From assembly GCA_051867655.1 (NCBI GenBank), contig JBJDYV010000006.1, positions 1 through 21,396 on the forward strand: a stretch of DNA of 21,396 bases, written 5' to 3'. Positions 7,323 through 14,581 of this stretch are shown here, in pieces. Position 1 is the stretch's first letter; every line of letters starts with the position of its first letter. Below the pieces are notes generated by a model. That model did no database searches, was not told the DNA's origin, and worked only from the letters and a program-made list of their open reading frames with translations. The stretch is from JAJPXI01 sp051867655. Lineage in GTDB: Bacteria; Bacillota; Clostridia; Oscillospirales; Oscillospiraceae. A program made the translations under genes and the position numbers.

Positions 7323-8078
7323 TTAACCAAATCGTCCGGTGATGTAGTCCTCGGTTCGCTTGTCCTTCGGCATGGAGAACAGCTGCTCGGTCTGGCCGCA
7401 CTCTACCAGTTCTCCATGGAGGAAAAACGCGCATTGGTCGGAGATCCGGGCGGCCTGCTGCATGTTATGAGTGACTATCACTATTGTATAGGATTTTTTC
7501 AAATCTGCAATCAAATCTTCGATTTTTGAGGTTGAAATCGGGTCCAGGGCGGAGGTGGCCTCGTCCATCAGCAGCACGTCGGGCTCCACAGCCAGGGCCC
7601 GGGCAATGCAGATGCGCTGCTGCTGGCCGCCGGACAGGGACAGGGCGGATTTTTTCAGCCGGTCCTTCACCTCGTCCCAGATAGCGGCCCCGCGCAGAGA
7701 GTTCTCCACGATCTGGTCCAGCTTGGCCTTTTTGTGTACGCCGTGGGTGCGGGGGCCGTAGGCAATGTTGTCATAGATGGACATGGGGAAGGGGTTGGGC
7801 TTCTGGAACACCATGCCCACGTGCCGGCGCAGCCAGGTCACGTCCACCTGGGGGTCGAAAATATTGCTGCCCCGGTACATAACCTCGCCCTGGATGCGCA
7901 CGCCGGGGACCAGGTCGTTCATCCGGTCCAGCGTCTTCAAAAAGGTGGACTTGCCGCAGCCGGAAGGGCCGATCAGGGCGGTGACCTGGTGCTCGGGCAT
8001 ATTCAGGCTGACGTCCTTCAGGGCATGGTTGTCTCCATACCACAGGTTCAGCTTTTCTGTTTTTAAGATCGCGTCCAT
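7323..8078 (-). CDS. pstB: Phosphate ABC transporter ATP-binding protein PstB
   Basis: The ATPase that powers high-affinity phosphate import through PstC-PstA. The 251-residue protein has Walker A GPSGCGKS (37-44), the ABC signature LSGGQQQR, Walker B VLLMDEATSALD and the switch histidine in IVIVTHNMQQA. The start is ATG 8078 (MDAILKTEKLNLWYG), with AAAGGAG about 10 bases upstream. The open frame continues upstream for another 268 codons, but that part is a shadow of pstA in another frame and is not translated. It lies 14 bases after pstA and 16 bases before phoU. Confidence 0.97.
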   Translation of the reverse strand: MDAILKTEKLNLWYGDNHALKDVSLNMPEHQVTALIGPSGCGKSTFLKTLDRMNDLVPGVRIQGEVMYRGSNIFDPQVDVTWLRRHVGMVFQKPNPFPMSIYDNIAYGPRTHGVHKKAKLDQIVENSLRGAAIWDEVKDRLKKSALSLSGGQQQRICIARALAVEPDVLLMDEATSALDPISTSKIEDLIADLKKSYTIVIVTHNMQQAARISDQCAFFLHGELVECGQTEQLFSMPKDKRTEDYITGRFG

Positions 8079-8092
8079 TGTGTCCGCTCCTT

Positions 8093-8944
8093 TTATTGTT
8101 TCTTTTTCAGCTTCTTGCCCGCCAGCATGGCGGCCAGGTTGATGATCAGGGTGATGATCATCAGCACCGCGGCGATGGCCAGAGCCGTCTTCACGTCGGC
8201 GTATTCGTTGGCATACAGGTACAGCGTCACGCTCAGGGTACCGGAGGAGGTGTGAAGGGCGTCCACAAAATTGTTCAGCGTCACACCCATACCGGCGGTG
8301 AACAGCAGCGCGGCGGACTCGCCCACAATGCGGCCAATGGCCAGGATGCAGCCGGTGACGATGCCGTCCACGGCGTTGGGCAGCACCACGGTGCGCACCA
8401 TGCGCCACTTTCCGGCGCCCAGGCCCAGGGAGCCCTCCCGGTAGGACTGGGGCACGGTCTTCAGGCTCTCCTGGGTGGTGCGCACGATGGTGGGCAGGAT
8501 CATGACCACCAATGTCAGGCCGCCCGCCAGGATGCCCGTTCCCATGCCGAACAGCTGGACGAAGATCAGCATACCCACCAGGCCGAAGATGATGGAGGGA
8601 ATGCCCGTCAGGGTCTCGGTGGCAAACTCGATGATGGCCACCAGCCTGCGGTTGGCGGCGTACTCCGTCAGATAGATGGCGGCGCCCACGCCCAGGGGCA
8701 GAACGATGATCATGGACAGGAAAATGATATACAGGGTGTTGAGAATGTTCGGGAAAATACCGTCTGTGTTTTTGAGATAGCTGCGCTGGGAGGTCAGAAA
8801 CTCCCAGGTGATGCCGCCCAGCCCGCGGTAAAACACATAAATAATGAGGAAGGCCAGCAGTGCGCAGGTCAGGATCCCGCACAGGTACAGCAGCGTCTTC
8901 ATACCCTTGTCGTAGATACGGCGCTTCCAGGACAGGCGTTCCAT
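8093..8944 (-). CDS. pstA: Phosphate ABC transporter permease PstA
   Basis: One of the two membrane subunits of the phosphate importer, 283 residues with about six membrane helices. The first helix is near 18-40 and the last ends just before a lysine-rich C-terminus (GKKLKKKQ). The binding-protein-dependent permease (EAA) loop appears as QESLKTVPQSYREGSLGLGAGKW, where the ATPase PstB should dock. The IVGESAALLFTAG segment is typical of PstA. The start ATG 8944 follows GGAGGGATAACGC. Only 3 bases separate it from pstC. Confidence 0.96.
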   Translation of the reverse strand: MERLSWKRRIYDKGMKTLLYLCGILTCALLAFLIIYVFYRGLGGITWEFLTSQRSYLKNTDGIFPNILNTLYIIFLSMIIVLPLGVGAAIYLTEYAANRRLVAIIEFATETLTGIPSIIFGLVGMLIFVQLFGMGTGILAGGLTLVVMILPTIVRTTQESLKTVPQSYREGSLGLGAGKWRMVRTVVLPNAVDGIVTGCILAIGRIVGESAALLFTAGMGVTLNNFVDALHTSSGTLSVTLYLYANEYADVKTALAIAAVLMIITLIINLAAMLAGKKLKKKQ

Positions 8945-8947
8945 GCG

Positions 8948-9910
8948 TTATCCCTCCTTCTTCTTTTTAATAAACACGTTGAGGATCACGTTGATGAGCA
9001 TGATGAACAGGAACAGAACCAGGCCGATGGAGAACAGGGACTGCTTCCACAGGGAGCCGGCGGTGGCGTAGTTCATCTCGGAGGCGATGGCTGTGGTCAG
9101 GAACCGCACCGGGGTGAACAGGCTGCCGGGCATATTGGCCACATTGCCGGACACCATGATAATGGCCATGGCCTCGCCGATGGCGCGGCCCACGCCCAGC
9201 ACCACGGCGGTAGCCACACCGGAGCGGGCGGCGGGCAGGGACACCCGGAAAATGGTCTCGATGTGGGTGGCGCCCAGAGCCAGGGACGCCTCCTCATACT
9301 CCTTGGGGACGGCCCGCAGGGAGGTCTCCGCCACGTTGATGATGGAGGGCAGGATCATAATCGCCAGCACCACAATGGCCGCCAGCAGGTTGGCGCCGGA
9401 GGACAGCTTGAACAGCTTTTGGATGGCGGGCACCAGCACCACCATGCCCACCAGGCCGTACACCACGGAGGGGATGCCCGCCAGCAGGGAGACGGCGGTG
9501 CGGATGACGGCGGCGATCTTCTCGTTGGCCACCTTGGCCAGAAACATGGCGGTGAGCACGCCCACGGGAACGCCGATCAGCACCGCGCCGCCTGTACCGG
9601 CGATGGAGGTCAGGATGAAGGGCAGGATTCCGTACACGCCGTTTTTGCCGTTCCAGATTGTGCCGAACAGGAAGTCGGTCACGCCGATCTCCAGGATGGC
9701 GGGCAGGCCGGAGATGATCAAATAAATGCTGATAAAGAGCACGCAGGCCACAGCCACAAAGCCGCACAGGAAAAAAACGCCGTGAACCACGCGCTCCACC
9801 GCCTCCCGCACGGAGCGCAGGCTGGACTTCATGGGAGGCGCGCTCTGCCCCTCCGCCGGTCCGTCTCCTGATGCGGGTGACATATCGGCCAGAATTTTCT
9901 CGTTCTCCAC
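8948..9910 (-). CDS. pstC: Phosphate ABC transporter permease PstC (GTG start)
   Basis: Partner permease of PstA, 320 residues, about six membrane helices after a hydrophilic N-terminal tail of roughly 40 residues. The docking loop reads ETSLRAVPKEYEEASLALGA and the following GVGRAIGEAMAIIMVSG is a PstC hallmark. The best start is a GTG at 9910, because AAAGGAG sits 9 bases upstream. An internal ATG nine codons later has no ribosome site. The protein ends with FIKKKKEG. The gene follows pstS after a 78-base gap holding a strong hairpin, which probably lets the cell make more binding protein than permease. Confidence 0.95.
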   Translation of the reverse strand: MENEKILADMSPASGDGPAEGQSAPPMKSSLRSVREAVERVVHGVFFLCGFVAVACVLFISIYLIISGLPAILEIGVTDFLFGTIWNGKNGVYGILPFILTSIAGTGGAVLIGVPVGVLTAMFLAKVANEKIAAVIRTAVSLLAGIPSVVYGLVGMVVLVPAIQKLFKLSSGANLLAAIVVLAIMILPSIINVAETSLRAVPKEYEEASLALGATHIETIFRVSLPAARSGVATAVVLGVGRAIGEAMAIIMVSGNVANMPGSLFTPVRFLTTAIASEMNYATAGSLWKQSLFSIGLVLFLFIMLINVILNVFIKKKKEG

Positions 9911-9939
9911 AGAAAAAGCTCCTTTCCATCAGTGGGAAT

Positions 9940-9968
9940 AGCCCCCACCCCGATGTGGGATGGAGGCT
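9940..9968 (-). repeat. Hairpin between pstS and pstC
   Basis: A 12-bp stem (9957-9968 with 9940-9951, loop 9952-9956). The two positions that do not pair as DNA become U-G pairs only in the minus-strand RNA, the coding direction. No T-run follows. It is best read as a 3' stabiliser of pstS mRNA or a partial attenuator. Confidence 0.6.
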
Positions 9969-9988
9969 TTTCCATTCCGGATATGCTC

Positions 9989-10882
9989 TTACACGACAGG
10001 GACAGCGCCGGCGCCGCGGATCAGGTCGGCGGCAGCAGCAGAGGTCGCCCAGTCGAAGAAGGCCTGGGCCGCGTCGCTCAGAGCAGCGCCTTCCTTGGTC
10101 ACCAGAACGAAGGGACGCTGGATCTCATAGCTGCCGTTCAGCACGGTCTCCTCGGAGCAGACGGTGCCGCCCACGGTCAGCAGCTTGATGCCGTCCTGGC
10201 CCTCGGCGGAGGACAGGGAGGCGTAGCCAATGGCCTGCGCGTTGCCGCGCACCGCCTCGATAACGGCGCCGGTGGAGGTCAGCTCCTGCTGCAGGACGCA
10301 GGCGTCGGTGGTGCCGGTGATGGACTCAAAGCCGTCGCGGGTGCCGGAGCCGGCCTCACGGCCCATGCAGGCAATCTCCAGATCAGCGCCGCCCAGCTCG
10401 GACCAGTTCTTGATCTCGCCGGTGAAGATCTTGGCGATCTGCTCCACGGTCAGGTCGGCGACGGGGTTCTCCGCGTTGACGATGATGGCGATGCCGTCCA
10501 GAGCCAGGATGGTCTCCTGCAGGCCGTTTGCCTTCTCCGTGTCCTTCAGGGCGCGGGAGGCCAGACCGATGTCGGCGGTGCCGTTGCTGGCAGCTTCCAC
10601 ACCGGCGCCGGAGCCGCCGCCTTCCACGGAGACGGTCACGCCCTTGTTATCCAGGTTGAATTGCTCGGCCAGAGTATTCATGACCTTCTCCATGGAGGTG
10701 GAACCGAGGGTGATCACCGTGCCGGACAGCTCCGTATTCTGAGCGGGCTGCTGGGAGGTCGGAGTGTTGTTGTCACTGGGGTTGCTGCTGGGATTGGAAT
10801 TGGCATTGTTGTCGCCGCCGCAGCCGGCCAGCAGGCCGACGCACAGAACGGCAGACAGAAGCAGTGCGGTGAGTTTCTTCAT
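9989..10882 (-). CDS. pstS: Phosphate-binding lipoprotein PstS
   Basis: Extracellular, lipid-anchored binding protein that captures phosphate and delivers it to PstCA. It has a signal peptide with lipobox LLAG-Cys21 and a low-complexity Asn/Ser/Pro/Thr linker (about 22-50). Then comes a type II binding-protein fold with the phosphate-contact segments GSTSMEKV, GGGSGAGVEAASNGTADIG and REAGSGTRDGFE. Total length is 297 residues, including the linker. Start ATG 10882 follows AAAGGAG. As first gene of the operon it is preceded by a promoter with TTTACA repeats, so it should be strongly induced by low phosphate. Confidence 0.97.
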   Translation of the reverse strand: MKKLTALLLSAVLCVGLLAGCGGDNNANSNPSSNPSDNNTPTSQQPAQNTELSGTVITLGSTSMEKVMNTLAEQFNLDNKGVTVSVEGGGSGAGVEAASNGTADIGLASRALKDTEKANGLQETILALDGIAIIVNAENPVADLTVEQIAKIFTGEIKNWSELGGADLEIACMGREAGSGTRDGFESITGTTDACVLQQELTSTGAVIEAVRGNAQAIGYASLSSAEGQDGIKLLTVGGTVCSEETVLNGSYEIQRPFVLVTKEGAALSDAAQAFFDWATSAAAADLIRGAGAVPVV

Positions 10883-10933
10883 TTCAGGTTCTCCTTTAAT
10901 TACATGATTTTATCTTTCTCAGGAACAGCTTTC

Positions 10934-10988
10934 AGTATACCGGGCCATTGTAAAGTCGTCCCTCGCACTCCTGTAAAGTTTATGTAAA
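10934..10988 (-). promoter_or_regulatory. pstS promoter with PhoB-box-like direct repeats
   Basis: On the minus strand the hexamer TTTACA occurs three times: 10983-10988, 10972-10977 (exactly 11 bases from the first) and 10949-10954. The last ends 9 bases before a TATACT -10 at 10934-10939. There is no consensus -35, as is usual where PhoB recruits polymerase. The 11-base period and the ACATAAAC core resemble the Pho box of direct repeats. The transcript would start about 45 bases before pstS. Confidence 0.7.
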
Positions 10989-11009
10989 ATAGGGTGCCCG
11001 ATTTCCGCG

Positions 11010-11048
11010 AAAAAAGACCGCACCGGCTGAGCCGATGCGGTCTTTTTT
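11010..11048 (-). terminator. Terminator after the HAD phosphatase gene (works both ways)
   Basis: Perfect 13-bp arms (11010-11022 and 11036-11048) with a GGC/GCC inner extension and T-runs on both strands. It lies between the HAD gene stop at 11057 and the pstS promoter, so it insulates the pst operon from upstream transcription. Confidence 0.92.
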
Positions 11049-11056
11049 ACATTGAA

Positions 11057-11716
11057 TCAATTTATCCCGTCCCTGAGCCAGCGCAGCAGGTCGGCCAGGT
11101 CGGGCGCGATGTGGACATGGGGATAGTCGGCAAAGGCCTCGGCCGGGGTGGTGCCGTTGAGCACGGCGCAGAAGTCCACCCCCGCCCGGCGGGCGGTCTC
11201 GGCGTCGATGACGGTGTCGCCGCAGAACAGGACGGCATTTTTGTCTTCCTTCAGACGCTCCACGGCCAGATTCAATCCCTCCGGGTCGGGCTTGACCTTG
11301 GTCACGTCCTGACCGCCCACGATCAGCGTCAGACGGGAGCGCAGGCCCAGCCTTTGAAAAATCGCCTCCAGCACGTCCCCGCCCTTGGTGCTGACGATCC
11401 CGGTGGGAGTCCTGCTCTCGTTCAGCCAGTTCAGCAGCTCGGCCGCCCCGGGACAGAGGACGGTATCCGTCACCATAATGGACGCAGCGTGGGCCTTGAA
11501 GCGGCGGAAAAACTCCCTGCGGTGCTCCCCATCGGCGTCGCCGGTCAGCATGGTGTAGCCGTCCTCCAGGGTGTAGCCCACAGTGCGGCGCACCGCCTCC
11601 CGATCGGGTACGGGCCAGCCCATACTTGTCAGGCCAACGGTATAGGACTCCACGATGGGCTTGGTGGAATCCCCCAGCGTGTAGTCAAAGTCAAACAGAA
11701 CTGCACGGTATTTCAT
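11057..11716 (-). CDS. HAD-superfamily phosphatase (phosphoglycolate phosphatase-like)
   Basis: A 219-residue haloacid-dehalogenase-fold hydrolase. Motif I is LFDFDYTLGDS (nucleophile Asp9, acid/base Asp11), motif II is the Ser in GIVSTKGG, motif III is the Lys in KVKPDPEGL, and motif IV is CGDTVIDAETA. A helical cap lies between motifs I and II, the layout of phosphoglycolate phosphatase and PpaX-type enzymes, so it should remove phosphate from a small metabolite. The true substrate cannot be read from sequence. Start ATG 11716 follows TAGGAG. The ribosome site touches the T-run of the terminator that ends the upstream gene, so expression probably needs read-through or a promoter I cannot see. 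It is not obviously part of the Pho operon. Confidence 0.88.
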   Translation of the reverse strand: MKYRAVLFDFDYTLGDSTKPIVESYTVGLTSMGWPVPDREAVRRTVGYTLEDGYTMLTGDADGEHRREFFRRFKAHAASIMVTDTVLCPGAAELLNWLNESRTPTGIVSTKGGDVLEAIFQRLGLRSRLTLIVGGQDVTKVKPDPEGLNLAVERLKEDKNAVLFCGDTVIDAETARRAGVDFCAVLNGTTPAEAFADYPHVHIAPDLADLLRWLRDGIN

Positions 11717-11723
11717 AAGCGTC

Positions 11724-11763
11724 TCCTATAAAAAGATGGCCGCGCGGGTGCGCGGCCATCTTT
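11724..11763 (-). terminator. Terminator after the BKACE gene
   Basis: A perfect 14-bp, GC-rich stem (11750-11763 with 11732-11745, loop 11746-11749) is followed on the minus strand by a five-T run. It lies 26 bases after the BKACE stop and directly before the HAD gene's ribosome site. Confidence 0.88.
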
Positions 11764-11789
11764 GGTCTGTGTTTAATCCGTGACCAGCA

Positions 11790-12638
11790 TCAGATCTTGA
11801 CGTGCTGAGTCAGGCCCAGGATCTCGCGGGTGTCGGCGGCAGTGGCGATCTCACGGCCAGCCATCTCGCCCAGCTTGACAGCGCGCTCAACCAGCTGAGC
11901 GTTGGTAGCCAGGACGCCCTTCTCGTAGTAGATGTTGTCCTCCAGGCCGACACGCAGACCGTCGCAGCCGTTGGCCAGGCCCAGCAGCAGGCAGGGCAGG
12001 TGAGAACGGCCGATACCGGTGATGGACCAGGTGGAGCCGGGCAGCATCTTGGGCAGCAGGTAGTTCAGGGAGTCCATGTTGCCGGGCATAGCGCCGGTAA
12101 CGCCCAGAACGAACTGATAGTGAACGGGGGTCTGCAGGGCGCCGATCTTGACATAGTGCTCAACGGACTGCATGTGGCCGCCGTCGAAGACCTCGATCTC
12201 GGGCTTGATGCCCTCGTCGATGGCCAGCTTGCCCAGGCGCTCCAGGAACTGAGGAGTGTTCAGGAAGACGTAGCTGTTGGCCCAGTTCAGGGTGCCCGGG
12301 TCATAGGAGCACATCTCGGGCTTGCAGATGGGCAGGTGAGCCACACGCAGGTCCTCGGAGAACTTGGAGCCGGAGCTGGTCAGGTTGATGACGCAGTCCA
12401 GGTTTTCCTTGGCCAGAGCGTTGCGGACCTTGTCGCAGATCTCGATGAAGGTCTCGGTGGCCATGGAGTTCTTGCCCTCGGGGTCGCGGGCGTGGATGTG
12501 CACGATGGAGGCGCCGGCCTTGACGACGGCAACGGTGTCGGCAGCGATCTCGTCGGGGGTGACGGGAACGTAGGGGGTCTGCTGCTTGGAGGTAGCGGCG
12601 CCGCACAGGCAGCACTGAATGATCAGTTTCTTAGCCAT
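11790..12638 (-). CDS. Beta-keto acid cleavage enzyme (BKACE, DUF849; 3-keto-5-aminohexanoate cleavage enzyme-like)
   Basis: A zinc-dependent TIM-barrel enzyme of 282 residues. The family condenses a beta-keto acid with acetyl-CoA and releases acetoacetate plus a new acyl-CoA; Kce of lysine fermentation is the best-known member. Against Kce (residue numbers from memory) the zinc ligands match (His47, His49, Glu233), as do the active-site Arg229 and Asp234 in the segments VHIHARD and VGLEDNIYYEKGV. However, Kce Glu14, recalled as lining the substrate pocket near the amino group, is Ala15 here. The substrate may therefore differ from the lysine intermediate. Start ATG 12638 has AAAAGGAG 11 bases upstream. 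It lies 81 bases after a thiolase gene in the same direction, and ends at a strong terminator. No other lysine-pathway gene is visible. Confidence 0.88.
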   Translation of the reverse strand: MAKKLIIQCCLCGAATSKQQTPYVPVTPDEIAADTVAVVKAGASIVHIHARDPEGKNSMATETFIEICDKVRNALAKENLDCVINLTSSGSKFSEDLRVAHLPICKPEMCSYDPGTLNWANSYVFLNTPQFLERLGKLAIDEGIKPEIEVFDGGHMQSVEHYVKIGALQTPVHYQFVLGVTGAMPGNMDSLNYLLPKMLPGSTWSITGIGRSHLPCLLLGLANGCDGLRVGLEDNIYYEKGVLATNAQLVERAVKLGEMAGREIATAADTREILGLTQHVKI

Positions 12639-12719
12639 GATGATTCGATCTCCTTTTTATTTGGGCGGAAATACGCCCTTTTTAATATGTATTGAACTGT
12701 CCTTCCGACAGGGGGAAAC

Positions 12720-13976
12720 TCAGTCGCAGAGCTCGACCACGCAGGCCTGGCCCATACCGCCGGCAATGCACAGGGTAGCCAGACCGTACTTGACGCCGCG
12801 CTTCTTCATCTCGTGCACCAGGGTGACGATGATGCGGCAGCCGGAGGAGCCGATGGGGTGGCCCAGAGCGATGGCGCCGCCGTTGACGTTGATGATGTCC
12901 ATCTTGTCCTCCCAGCCCAGCTGGCGGATGCAGCCCAGAGACTGAGAAGCAAATGCCTCGTTCAGCTCGATCAGGCCCATGTCGTCGATGGTCAGGCCGG
13001 CATTCTCCAGAGCCTTGGGAGCAGCCACAACAGGGCCCAGACCCATCAGGCGGGGATCGCAGCCGCCGTTACCGAAGCCGCGCAGGCGAGCCATGGGCTT
13101 CAGGCCCAGCTCCTTGGCCTTCTCCTCGGTCATCAGCAGCACGGCGGAAGCGCCGTCGTTACGGCCGGAGGAAGAACCTGCGGTAACAGTACCGGTCAAC
13201 TCCTTGGTGGGATACACACGGCCGTTCTCATCCTTGCGGATGTTGAAGCAGGGCTTCAGCTTGGCCATCTTTTCCTCGTTGGTGGTGCGGTTGGGGAACT
13301 CGTCATCCACGAAGACAATGGGATCCTTCTTCTTGCCCTGGGGAACGACCACGGGCACGATTTCGTCACGGAAACGGCCGGAGTCCACGGCGGCGATTGC
13401 CTTGCGCTGGGAAGCCAGGGAGAAAGCGTCCTGATCCTCGCGGCTGATGCCCAGAGTCTGGGCGATGTTCTCGGCGGTGGCGCCCATGGAGAAGGAACCG
13501 TACACGTCCTGAGGCTGGCTGGTGAGCTGGGCCTCGGTCAGAGCATCGACCAGATTCACATTGCCGGTGCCCACACCCCAGCGGGCGTTGCTCAGGTAGT
13601 GAATACCGTTGGACATGGACTCAGTACCGCCGGCAATGACGATGTCGCTGGTGCCGGCCATGATGGCATAAGCGCCGTTCTGAATGGCGGTCATAGCGGA
13701 GGCGCAGGCGCGCATGACGGTGTAAGCGGGAACGCTGTCGGGGATGCCGGCTTCCAGCGCGGCAACGCGGGCAACATTGGACTCGTCGGAGGACTGGCGG
13801 CACTGGCCCATGATGACCTCGCTGACCTTAGCAGGGTCCAGATTGGTGCGCTCCAGCAGGCCTTTGATTACGGTGCTGGCCAGCTCGTGAGCCTTCACAG
13901 GCTTCAGGGTGCCGCCGAACTTGCCCACGGCAGTACGGCAAGCATCGACAATAACGACGTCTCTCAGCTCATACAT
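12720..13976 (-). CDS. Thiolase-family acetyl-CoA acyltransferase
   Basis: Thiolases join two acyl-CoA units or split a 3-ketoacyl-CoA; in butyrate-forming Clostridia the usual reaction is two acetyl-CoA to acetoacetyl-CoA. The 418 residues contain the nucleophile Cys91 (VMRACASAM), the NEAFA motif, His373 in GGAIALGHPIGSSG, and Cys403 in CIAGGMGQA. The catalytic triad is therefore present, but the usual CxSG reads CASA and CIGGGQG reads CIAGGMG. The chain is also about 25 residues longer than standard, probably through a longer loop around residues 225-260. Acetoacetyl-CoA thiolase is the likeliest role, but a different chain-length preference is possible. Start ATG 13976 follows AAAAGGAG. 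The BKACE gene follows 81 bases later, and the two share acetoacetate/acetyl-CoA chemistry. Confidence 0.92.
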   Translation of the reverse strand: MYELRDVVIVDACRTAVGKFGGTLKPVKAHELASTVIKGLLERTNLDPAKVSEVIMGQCRQSSDESNVARVAALEAGIPDSVPAYTVMRACASAMTAIQNGAYAIMAGTSDIVIAGGTESMSNGIHYLSNARWGVGTGNVNLVDALTEAQLTSQPQDVYGSFSMGATAENIAQTLGISREDQDAFSLASQRKAIAAVDSGRFRDEIVPVVVPQGKKKDPIVFVDDEFPNRTTNEEKMAKLKPCFNIRKDENGRVYPTKELTGTVTAGSSSGRNDGASAVLLMTEEKAKELGLKPMARLRGFGNGGCDPRLMGLGPVVAAPKALENAGLTIDDMGLIELNEAFASQSLGCIRQLGWEDKMDIINVNGGAIALGHPIGSSGCRIIVTLVHEMKKRGVKYGLATLCIAGGMGQACVVELCD

Positions 13977-14012
13977 GAGTGATTTCTCCTTTTATTTTTG
14001 TTTTTTATTGCA

Positions 14013-14049
14013 GACCGGCCTGTCCGGGCGCTTCCCGTGGGAACCGGTC
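14013..14049 (-). repeat. Nested inverted repeat before the thiolase gene
   Basis: Outer arms GACCGG / CCGGTC (14013-14018 and 14044-14049) enclose a 5-bp hairpin (14032-14036 with 14039-14043) stacked directly on one arm. It is not followed by a T-run in the coding direction. It lies in the presumed thiolase leader and may be an RNA structure or a protein-binding site. Confidence 0.4.
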
Positions 14050-14054
14050 ATGTA

Positions 14055-14063
14055 ATCATATCA
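14055..14063 (-). promoter_or_regulatory. Possible extended -10 promoter for the thiolase
   Basis: The minus strand reads TGATATGAT, an extended -10 whose TGA is also the stop codon of the upstream hypothetical gene. The -35 region is poor. If used, the transcript has a leader of about 70 bases containing the nested repeat at 14013-14049. Confidence 0.35.
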
Positions 14064-14450
14064 GTTCTCTTCCGGGTCGGGTTTGCCGTAAGAAGAAAAG
14101 TCGATCTTCTCCTCCTCGCCCACCATGGGGAAGGTCTCCAGAATGGCCTCCTCCGCGCTGTACAGCAGGGTGGGGATGTCCATGGCGCGGTCGAATTCCA
14201 CCGCAAACAGGGTGTCCGAGGACTTGGCCAGCTCGTCAAACATCTCGGGCTGGGTCCAGGACTTGGGCTGAAGGCGGCGTCCGGCCTGAATCTGACCGGC
14301 GGTATGGTTGAACATCTGATAATTCTCTCCGCCGTCCAGGAAATACAGAAAATCATCCTGGGTCCGGGCAACGAGGAGTTTTCCCGCGTCCAGGGCTTCG
14401 ATCAGCTTTTTCCCTTCCTTGGGAAGCTGCTCCATGCAAATGTCTTCCAT
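14061..14450 (-). CDS. Hypothetical acidic protein, 129 residues
   Basis: I do not recognise this family. The protein is soluble and acidic, with no signal peptide, membrane helix or metal motif. Its middle alternates predicted strands and helices (LLVARTQDDFLYFLDG, DTLFAVEFDRAMDIPTLLY). It ends with a charged tail, GKPDPEEN. The start at ATG 14450 is supported by GAGG 7 bases upstream; a second in-frame ATG five codons later has no ribosome site. It diverges from pgi across a 287-base gap and has a recognisable promoter there (TTGGAA, 16 bases, TATATT), with a palindrome over the -35. The thiolase follows in the same direction, so partial co-transcription is possible. Confidence 0.72.
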   Translation of the reverse strand: MEDICMEQLPKEGKKLIEALDAGKLLVARTQDDFLYFLDGGENYQMFNHTAGQIQAGRRLQPKSWTQPEMFDELAKSSDTLFAVEFDRAMDIPTLLYSAEEAILETFPMVGEEEKIDFSSYGKPDPEEN

Positions 14451-14553
14451 GGTTCGTCCTCACTTTCTTTAACATTTTTCGGGCATTTCCCGCAAATTCG
14501 CAAGAATAAAAGCTCATCCTTGCCGAAAAAGCGCCAGCCGGCTCATTTGCCAC

Positions 14554-14581
14554 AATATATTAAACCCTGGAACGGTTCCAA
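14554..14581 (-). promoter_or_regulatory. Promoter of the hypothetical gene, with a palindrome over the -35
   Basis: The minus strand shows TTGGAA (14576-14581), 16 bases, then TATATT (14554-14559). The perfect 6-1-6 palindrome TGGAAC-G-GTTCCA at 14568-14580 covers most of the -35. This is where a repressor would sit. The transcript would start about 100 bases before the gene. Confidence 0.5.

Noticed and set aside
8079..8882. Long open frame fused in front of pstB, giving a 519-residue reading
   Set aside because: It is the shadow of pstA in another frame; the arginine/histidine-rich translation has no family features, and pstB has its own ATG and ribosome site at 8078.
8078..9871. A 597-residue plus-strand open frame across pstA and pstC
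   Set aside because: Its Gly/His/Gln-rich low-complexity translation is typical of the antisense of GC-rich genes; the permeases on the other strand are certain.
12662..12685. Small hairpin GGGCG/CGCCC followed by T's between thiolase and BKACE genes
   Set aside because: The T-run is on the plus strand only, where no gene ends; the stem is 5 bp. Not called a terminator.
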